Shown: piece after piece, positions 6,570 to 11,138 of the stretch
Position numbering within the stretch: the stretch's first letter is position 1
Layout: every line of letters starts with the position of its first letter
Assembly (NCBI GenBank): GCA_023436025.1
Contig: JAEZKX010000013.1
Span: 1 to 11,138, forward strand
DNA length: 11,138 nt
Origin: Pseudomonadota bacterium
Lineage (GTDB): Bacteria; Pseudomonadota; Gammaproteobacteria; Burkholderiales; Burkholderiaceae_C
Direction: 5' to 3'
Notes under the pieces: model-generated
What the model was told of the DNA's origin: nothing
Database searches by the model: none
What the model saw: the letters and a program-made list of their open reading frames with translations, nothing else
Translations under genes and position numbers: made by a program

Positions 6570-7498
6570 CTGGACACGGATGGGCTGGACGCGCTAATGG
6601 TTTCCATGCAGGCATCCATGACGCCCGCGTCCAGCGCCAGCGCGACGTGCGGCAGGCCTTCCGCGCGGCGGTTGTCGGCCTTCACGCGGATGGCCGTGGT
6701 GACGGGGAACACGATGTTGTCGCAGGTGCCGTACCAGCAGGTCCATGGCGGCTGCGGCTGCCCCTCTTCGTCCTGCGCGAGTTGCTGCAGCCACACGTTG
6801 TGCAACCGCATCTGGCGGCCGTTCAGGGTGCTTGCGAAGCGGCCGAGCCAGGTGCCGCCGTGGGGCGTGCCGAGGGTGATGACATGCGCCACACGGTCGT
6901 GGCCGCCGCTGGCGCGCAACCACGCGCGCGCTGCCAGCCCCCCCATGCTGTGGCACAACAGCACAGGAGGCCGCCGAGTGCAGGCCGCCACCTGGTCCAC
7001 CGCCCGGTCGATGATGGGGGCATAGTCATCGATGGACGCGAACACCGGCTCCAGGTTCACGGCCACGAAAGCACGTCCTTCGGCACGCAGGCGTCGCATC
7101 CACGGCGCCCAGATGCCGCGGTTGGCGACGAAGCCATGGACCAGGACAACACCCGTTTGCCCGGCGCAGGCGGGCTCCAGGTGGTCGACCGGTTCGCGCC
7201 ACCGCCAGGCCAGGCGCCAATAGAAAACCCTGTACAGATCGAGGCTTTCGGTCAGCCAGGCTCGGGCGAGCTGTCCGGCGCGGGGGCCCGGCTCGCCGGG
7301 CGTGTGGCGCGCGACCAGCGCGAGCAGGCCGAATTCCACGGCCAGGACGAGAGGCGCGATGCCGGCGATGACGAGGGCCCCGGCGACGGCTTGAACCGGG
7401 TGGCCAGGCCAGCGCCAGGCGAGCCAGGCCGCGAGCGCGGCGAGTTGCAGTGCGCACAAGGCGCGCAGCAGCCAAGCCAGGCGGGATGGCGGATGCAT
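6566..7498 (-). CDS. Membrane-anchored alpha/beta hydrolase (lipase/esterase-like)
   Basis: This is a 310-residue predicted ester hydrolase. Two hydrophobic segments near residues 8-30 and 36-63 should anchor it in the inner membrane. The alpha/beta-hydrolase fold starts with VVLVHGFVANRGIW (oxyanion region, 117-130). The nucleophile elbow reads CHSMGG with S184 and has cysteine where the classical GxSxG has its first glycine; similar elbows occur in lipase-like families. GTPHGGTWLG at 210-219 is typical of triacylglycerol-lipase-like and PGAP1-like members. The likely acid and base are D260 (YGTCDNIVFP) and H284 (GLPHVAL). The start at 7498 gives a natural N-terminus before the first hydrophobic segment; an open frame to 7837 would run across the divergent gene. 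It is divergent from the FFLEELY gene and followed 84 bases later by the luxR-type gene. Substrate unknown. Confidence 0.87.
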   Translation of the reverse strand: MHPPSRLAWLLRALCALQLAALAAWLAWRWPGHPVQAVAGALVIAGIAPLVLAVEFGLLALVARHTPGEPGPRAGQLARAWLTESLDLYRVFYWRLAWRWREPVDHLEPACAGQTGVVLVHGFVANRGIWAPWMRRLRAEGRAFVAVNLEPVFASIDDYAPIIDRAVDQVAACTRRPPVLLCHSMGGLAARAWLRASGGHDRVAHVITLGTPHGGTWLGRFASTLNGRQMRLHNVWLQQLAQDEEGQPQPPWTCWYGTCDNIVFPVTTAIRVKADNRRAEGLPHVALALDAGVMDACMETISASSPSVSR

Positions 7499-7536
7499 CA
7501 CCCCAGTATCCCATCGCTCGCTAGACTCGTGAGTCG
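7499..7536. promoter_or_regulatory. 38-base divergent promoter region
   Basis: The two start codons at 7498 (minus) and 7537 (plus) leave only 38 bases. On the plus strand TAGACT (7522-7527) lies 9 bases before the FFLEELY start and overlaps a palindrome, GACTC-GT-GAGTC (7524-7535). On the minus strand GATACT (7510-7505) lies 6 bases before the hydrolase start. Both are four-of-six matches to the -10 consensus. No good Shine-Dalgarno fits either gene, so very short or absent leaders are possible. The -35 regions would lie inside the opposite gene. Confidence 0.3.
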
Positions 7537-8268
7537 ATGAACACTGCTGATCGCATCCGCGCATCGGTGACGCAAGTGGAACGGCTGCGGCGCGGCAGCC
7601 TGGCCTCGCCTGCCGAGGGCGCGGCGGTCTCCGCGTTGAAGCGCTTCCAGGCGCGGCGCTTCGCCGGTACGTATGCGGACCTGCTAGCCGGCGGTCCGTA
7701 CGTTGCGCCGACGCGCTTCTTCCTCGAGGAGCTGTACGGCGATCGCGACTTCGCCGAACGCGATGCGCAATTCGCCCGCATTGCCGGAGCGGTCGAGCGG
7801 TTGTTTCCGCGCGACGTCGGGGAAACCGCGGCCGCATTGGCCGAACTGCATGCCTTGACCGAATCCCTCGACCATGCGCTGGCCACCGCAGGCGTCGATG
7901 CCAGCAGCACGCCGGCGGCGTATGCCGAAGCCTGGCGCCGGGTCGGCCGGCGCGCCGATCGCGAACGGCAGCTTGAACGCACCCTGGCCATCGGCGCGGA
8001 GCTGTCGCGGCTGGTGCGCCTGCCCGGCTTGCGCTTGATGCTCAAGATGATGCGCGGCCCGGCTACCGCGGCAGGGATGCAGTCGCTGCAAGGCTTCCTG
8101 GAGGCCGGGTTCGACACGTTTGCAGCGATGGCCAAGCGTCCCGGAGGCGCCGCGGCCTTTCTCGGCACGATCCAGGCGCGCGAGCAAAGGCTGCTGGAGC
8201 TGCTGTTCGACGGCGACCCTGGCGCTGGCGAGACCGAACTCGCGCGCATCCTAGGACAAGCCCGCTAG
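7537..8268 (+). CDS. FFLEELY motif protein, function unknown
   Basis: This 243-residue protein carries FFLEELYGDRDFAERD at 61-76, the hallmark after which a conserved proteobacterial family of unknown function is named. Around it are RFQARRFAGTYADLL (36-50) and, further on, AYAEAWRRVGRRADRERQLE (about 129-148), all predicted helical and rich in charged residues. There is no signal peptide, no membrane segment and no recognisable catalytic motif, so it is probably a cytosolic all-helical protein. The start at ATG 7537 fits the 38-base divergent spacer with the hydrolase; its Shine-Dalgarno is poor. It lies 45 bases upstream of fadD on the same strand and could be co-transcribed, which would hint at a lipid-related role; that is only context. 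I do not know the function. Confidence 0.85.
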   Translation: MNTADRIRASVTQVERLRRGSLASPAEGAAVSALKRFQARRFAGTYADLLAGGPYVAPTRFFLEELYGDRDFAERDAQFARIAGAVERLFPRDVGETAAALAELHALTESLDHALATAGVDASSTPAAYAEAWRRVGRRADRERQLERTLAIGAELSRLVRLPGLRLMLKMMRGPATAAGMQSLQGFLEAGFDTFAAMAKRPGGAAAFLGTIQAREQRLLELLFDGDPGAGETELARILGQAR

Positions 8269-8295
8269 TCGCTGCGGCCGCGGATTCCGACAATC

Positions 8296-8313
8296 GGGTG
8301 CCAAGGAGCACCC
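8296..8313 (+). promoter_or_regulatory. Hairpin presenting the fadD ribosome binding site in its loop
   Basis: GGGTG (8296-8300) and CACCC (8309-8313) can pair, leaving CCAAGGAG as the loop. The loop contains the Shine-Dalgarno AAGGAG, and the 3' arm touches the ATG at 8314. The hairpin is short, so it may be incidental. Just upstream GACAAT (8289-8294) is a possible -10 box, but without a convincing -35. Confidence 0.35.
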
Positions 8314-10005
8314 ATGGAGCACAGGCCCTGGCTGAAGAGCTATCCGGAAGGCGTGGCGCACACTGTCGATCCGCAGCAATACACGTCGCTGACGCAGCTG
8401 CTGGAGGAGTCCTTCCGGCGGCACGCCGACCGGCCGTTTTCCGTCTGCATGGAGCGGTGGATGAGCTACCGCGAACTCGACGCGCATTCGCGCGCGCTCG
8501 GGGCATGGCTGCAGTCGCGCGGGCTGGAGCCGGGGGCGCGCGTGGCGATCATGCTGCCGAACATCCCGCAGTTCGCCGTCACGATGGCCGGCGTGCTGCG
8601 CGCGGGCTACACCTGCGTGAACGTCAATCCGCTCTACACGCCCCGTGAGCTGGAACATCAGTTGAAGGATTCGAGTGCGACGGCAATCGTCATCCTCGAG
8701 AACTTCGGATCCACGCTCCAGGAGGTGATTGAACGGACGCAGGTGCGTCACGTGGTACTGGCATCCATGGGCGACCTGCTTGGCTTCTGGTACGGCCGAT
8801 GGATCACGTTCGCCGTGCGCCATCTGGCGAAGCTGGTGCCGCCATTCAAGCTGCCGCTGACCGAGGGGCGCAGCGTCACGCCCTTCGCCGCGGCCCTGGC
8901 ACAGGGCGCAGACCTCACGCTTCGGCCGGTGACACAGACACTCGATTCCACGGCTTTTCTGCAGTACACCGGGGGGACTACCGGCCTGTCGAAAGGCGCA
9001 GTCCTGTCGCATCGCAACATCGTCGCTGCCATCCTGCAGGCCGAGGCCTGGTTCACGCCGGCCCTGCAGCGCGTGGGCGAGGTGAGCCGAACCAACAGCA
9101 TCGCAGCACTGCCGCTCTACCACATTTTCGCGCTCACGCTGAGCCTGGTGGCCATCCGCTGGGGGGCCCACATGACGCTGATTCCGAACCCGCGCGACAT
9201 CGGCAAGTTCGTCGAGGTGCTCAAGCGGCGACCATTCCAGATGCTTCCCGGGGTGAACACGCTGTTCAACGCATTGCTGCAGCATCCTCAGTTCCGCAAC
9301 GTCGACTTTTCCCAACTGGTGGTGACCCAGGCTGGCGGCATGGCCGCATCGGAAGGCACGGCGCGGGCGTGGCGCCAGGCGACAGGATGTGTCATGGTCG
9401 AGGGCTGGGGCATGAGCGAGACCTGTGCCATCGGCACCAACAATCCGCTGGACGCAACCGAGTTCTCGGGCACCATCGGCTTGCCCTTGCCCGGCATCGA
9501 CATCGCGATCAAGGACGATGGGGGCGCTTCCCTGCCCGCAGGGCAGATCGGGGAGATCTGCATCCGCGGCCCCAACGTCACGAGCGGCTACTACCACCAG
9601 CCGCAGGAGAATGCGCAGGCGTTCACGGCCGATGGTTTCATGCGCACCGGAGACATCGGCAGCATGGATGAAGGCGGCTACACGCGCATCGTCGACCGCA
9701 AGAAGGACATGATCCTGGTAAGCGGCTTCAACGTGTATCCGAACGAACTCGAGAATGTCATCTCACTGTGCCCCGGCGTGGTCGAATGCGCGGCCATTGG
9801 TGTCGCCGACGACAAGCAGGGCGAAGCGATCAAGGTGTTCGTCGTCAAGAATGACCCCAGCCTGAACGAGGAGGACATCTTCAGCCATTGCCGGCAGCAG
9901 TTGACGGGCTACAAGATGCCGAAGTACATCGAGTTTCGCGACGAGCTACCGAAGACGAACGTGGGGAAAATTCTTCGCAGGGACTTGCGTGCCGCGGTTG
10001 CCTGA
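8314..10005 (+). CDS. fadD: Long-chain fatty-acid-CoA ligase FadD
   Basis: This 563-residue enzyme activates free fatty acids to acyl-CoA with ATP through an acyl-adenylate, the entry step to beta-oxidation; it probably acts at the cytosolic face of the inner membrane. It is an ANL-superfamily adenylate-forming enzyme of normal FadD length. The ATP-binding loop is YTGGTTGLSKGA from Y218, motif A5 is GWGMSET (364-370), the core aspartate motif is DGFMRTGDIG (440-449), the hinge region is VDRKKDM (460-466), and the catalytic lysine of the C-terminal lid is K552 in KTNVGKILRR. FNVYPNELENVI after the hinge is typical for FadD. The ATG is preceded by AAGGAG at good spacing. The gene follows the FFLEELY gene (45 bases) and overlaps the MBL-fold gene by 17 bases, suggesting one transcript. 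Chain-length preference cannot be read from sequence. Confidence 0.95.
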   Translation: MEHRPWLKSYPEGVAHTVDPQQYTSLTQLLEESFRRHADRPFSVCMERWMSYRELDAHSRALGAWLQSRGLEPGARVAIMLPNIPQFAVTMAGVLRAGYTCVNVNPLYTPRELEHQLKDSSATAIVILENFGSTLQEVIERTQVRHVVLASMGDLLGFWYGRWITFAVRHLAKLVPPFKLPLTEGRSVTPFAAALAQGADLTLRPVTQTLDSTAFLQYTGGTTGLSKGAVLSHRNIVAAILQAEAWFTPALQRVGEVSRTNSIAALPLYHIFALTLSLVAIRWGAHMTLIPNPRDIGKFVEVLKRRPFQMLPGVNTLFNALLQHPQFRNVDFSQLVVTQAGGMAASEGTARAWRQATGCVMVEGWGMSETCAIGTNNPLDATEFSGTIGLPLPGIDIAIKDDGGASLPAGQIGEICIRGPNVTSGYYHQPQENAQAFTADGFMRTGDIGSMDEGGYTRIVDRKKDMILVSGFNVYPNELENVISLCPGVVECAAIGVADDKQGEAIKVFVVKNDPSLNEEDIFSHCRQQLTGYKMPKYIEFRDELPKTNVGKILRRDLRAAVA

Positions 10006-10948
10006 AAACGCCGAACCGGACGTTTCGGGTGCGCGGGAGCTTCTGCCCCATGGCGTGACGGTCCTGGAACGCGGATGGTTGTCGTCGAACTGCGTGGTGC
10101 TCCTCGGTTCGAGCGGTGGCGCTGTCGTCGACACGGGCTATGCGACCCACGCGCAGCAGACCTTGCAGCTGGTGCGGTCGGCCCTGTCTGGGCTGCCCCT
10201 GCAGATCATCGTCAACACCCACCTGCACAGCGACCACTGTGGGGGCAATGCCATCTTGCAGGAGGCGTACCCGGATGCACGGACCGCCATCCCCCCAGGC
10301 CTGGCGCCATCGGTCGCGCATTGGGATCCGGTCGCCTTGACCCACGTTCCCACGGGGCAAATCTGTCCACGCTTCGACTTCCAGCACCTGTTGGAGCCCG
10401 GCAGCATCGCGGAACTCGGCAACCTGCGCTGGGAGGTGCACGCAGCGCCCGGGCACGACCCGAACTCCGTCATCCTCTTCGAACCTACGAGCCGCATCCT
10501 GCTATCAGCCGACGCTTTGTGGGAGCACGGCTTCGGTGTCGTGTTCCAGGAACTGGAGGGGGACGCGGCCTTTGATGAAGTGGCGGACACGCTGGACCTG
10601 ATCGAGACATTGCGGCCCCAGGTAGTGGTCCCTGGCCATGGCCGCGTGTTCACAGGTGCACCAGCGGCCATCGCGCGGGCCCGCGAGCGGCTGGACGGCT
10701 ACCGAGCCGACCCGCGCCGGCATGCCACCCATGCCGCGAAGGTGCTTCTGAAGTTCAAGTTGCTCGAGCTCCAGAGCGCCCTCTATGAAGATTTCGCCGC
10801 CTGGGCGCTGGCAACTCCGTATTTCCGGCTGGTACGAGACCGCTGGTTCCCGCAAAGCGACCTCCATGCGTGGTTGGAGGAACTATGCAGAGGCTTGGTG
10901 CGGTCGGGCGCAGCCTCTTGGGAGCACGGCGTCATCTGCAACCGCTGA
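9989..10948 (+). CDS. MBL-fold metallo-hydrolase
   Basis: This is a 319-residue metallo-beta-lactamase-fold hydrolase, predicted cytosolic. The zinc ligands are clear: THLHSDHCGG supplies H78, H80, D82 and H83, followed by H156 (APGHDPNS), bridging D175 (SADALWEHG) and H217 (VVPGHG). The first 225 residues are the MBL core; the last 90 form a helical C-terminal extension (KVLLKFKLLELQSALYEDF, about 251-269) of a kind that in related proteins shapes the substrate pocket. The start is GTG 9989, supported by AGGGA five bases upstream. It lies inside the end of fadD in another frame, so translation is probably coupled. The operon position suggests a thioester, lactone or similar lipid-derived substrate, but this is inference; glyoxalase-II-like activity is an alternative. 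It ends just before the shared terminator. Confidence 0.88.
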   Translation: MPRLPENAEPDVSGARELLPHGVTVLERGWLSSNCVVLLGSSGGAVVDTGYATHAQQTLQLVRSALSGLPLQIIVNTHLHSDHCGGNAILQEAYPDARTAIPPGLAPSVAHWDPVALTHVPTGQICPRFDFQHLLEPGSIAELGNLRWEVHAAPGHDPNSVILFEPTSRILLSADALWEHGFGVVFQELEGDAAFDEVADTLDLIETLRPQVVVPGHGRVFTGAPAAIARARERLDGYRADPRRHATHAAKVLLKFKLLELQSALYEDFAAWALATPYFRLVRDRWFPQSDLHAWLEELCRGLVRSGAASWEHGVICNR

Positions 10949-10975
10949 CTTGCGCGATTTGGGGTGCCCAAAATA

Positions 10976-11003
10976 AAAGGCCCGTCATTACTGACGGGCC
11001 TTT
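10976..11003. terminator. Strong, probably bidirectional hairpin terminator
   Basis: AAAGGCCCGTCA (10976-10987) and TGACGGGCCTTT (10992-11003) form a perfect 12-bp stem with a TTAC loop. On the minus strand it is followed by TTTTATTTT, making a classic intrinsic terminator for the rRNA operon ending at the 5S gene. On the plus strand it lies 27 bases after the MBL-fold stop, with only a short TTT continuing from the arm, so it probably also ends the fadD transcript and shields the rRNA operon from antisense readthrough. A smaller hairpin, TTTGGG-GTG-CCCAAA (10958-10972), sits beside it. Confidence 0.9.
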
Positions 11004-11013
11004 CTCGCTATAG

Positions 11014-11129
11014 AGCCTGACGATGTCCTACTTTCACACGGGAACCCGCACTATCATCGGCGCAGAGGCGTTTCACTGTCCTGTTCGGGATGGGAAGGAG
11101 TGGGACCACCTCGCTATGGTCATCAGGCA
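11014..11129 (-). rRNA. rrf: 5S ribosomal RNA
   Basis: The minus strand starts TGCCTGATGACCATAGCGAG and contains the typical bacterial 5S stretches GGTGGTCCCAC, CCCATCCCGAAC, AGTGAAACGCC and GCGCCGATGATAGTG. The ends pair as helix I (GCCTGATG with CGTCAGGC), which sets the gene at about 116 bases. The sequence resembles betaproteobacterial 5S rRNA. It is the last gene of an rRNA operon; the 23S gene should lie just beyond the right edge, and the 9 bases at 11130-11138 are spacer. The terminator follows 10 bases downstream. Exact ends may be off by one or two bases. Confidence 0.95.
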
Positions 11130-11138
11130 TAACTTTTT

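Noticed and set aside
6377..7540. 387-residue plus-strand open frame opposite the hydrolase
   Set aside because: The minus-strand frame carries a complete alpha/beta-hydrolase triad; the plus frame has no domain and is a shadow.
7499..7837. N-terminal extension of the hydrolase by 113 residues
   Set aside because: It would overlap the FFLEELY gene on the opposite strand, and the sequence is arginine-rich shadow translation before a natural membrane-anchor start.
8251..9597. 448-residue minus-strand open frame opposite fadD
   Set aside because: fadD motifs are continuous on the plus strand through the same bases; the antisense frame has no family signature.

Overview
The window is GC-rich, densely coding bacterial DNA with no mobile elements, phage genes, CRISPR repeats or tRNAs. 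The 5S rRNA at the right edge and the protein sequences (CorC, Lnt, the FFLEELY-motif protein, FadD) suggest a betaproteobacterium of the order Burkholderiales, most likely Comamonadaceae or a close relative. That placement rests on recognition, not on a search.

Layout from left to right. (1) A minus-strand cluster, read right to left: a GNAT acetyltransferase (3170-2514), a CorC-type CBS-domain protein (2446-1562) and apolipoprotein N-acyltransferase Lnt (1565-18). CorC and Lnt overlap by 4 bases, so this is almost certainly one operon serving the cell envelope. (2) A 158-base divergent intergenic region with a perfect 9-bp inverted repeat, then a plus-strand class III adenylate cyclase fused to a TolB-like domain and TPR-type helices (3329-5101). 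(3) A minus-strand block converging on the cyclase with only 10 bases between them: a Crp/Fnr-family regulator with an intact cNMP cassette (5771-5112), a PAS-like/LuxR-type regulator (6481-5831) and a membrane-anchored alpha/beta hydrolase (7498-6566). (4) A plus-strand block starting after a 38-base divergent spacer: an FFLEELY-motif protein of unknown function (7537-8268), long-chain acyl-CoA synthetase FadD (8314-10005) and an MBL-fold hydrolase overlapping fadD by 17 bases (9989-10948). (5) A strong, probably bidirectional hairpin terminator (10976-11003) and the 5S rRNA gene on the minus strand (11129-11014), which is the 3' end of a ribosomal RNA operon continuing off the right edge.

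The most interesting unit is the possible local cAMP circuit. A cyclase retaining all six canonical catalytic residues lies tail to tail with a Crp-like regulator that keeps both the cyclic-nucleotide pocket and the CRP-type DNA-reading residues. A GTGA/TCAC palindrome lies upstream of the regulator's own probable operon. Most other genes are conserved housekeeping or metabolic functions. No stretch longer than 300 bases lacks a gene.
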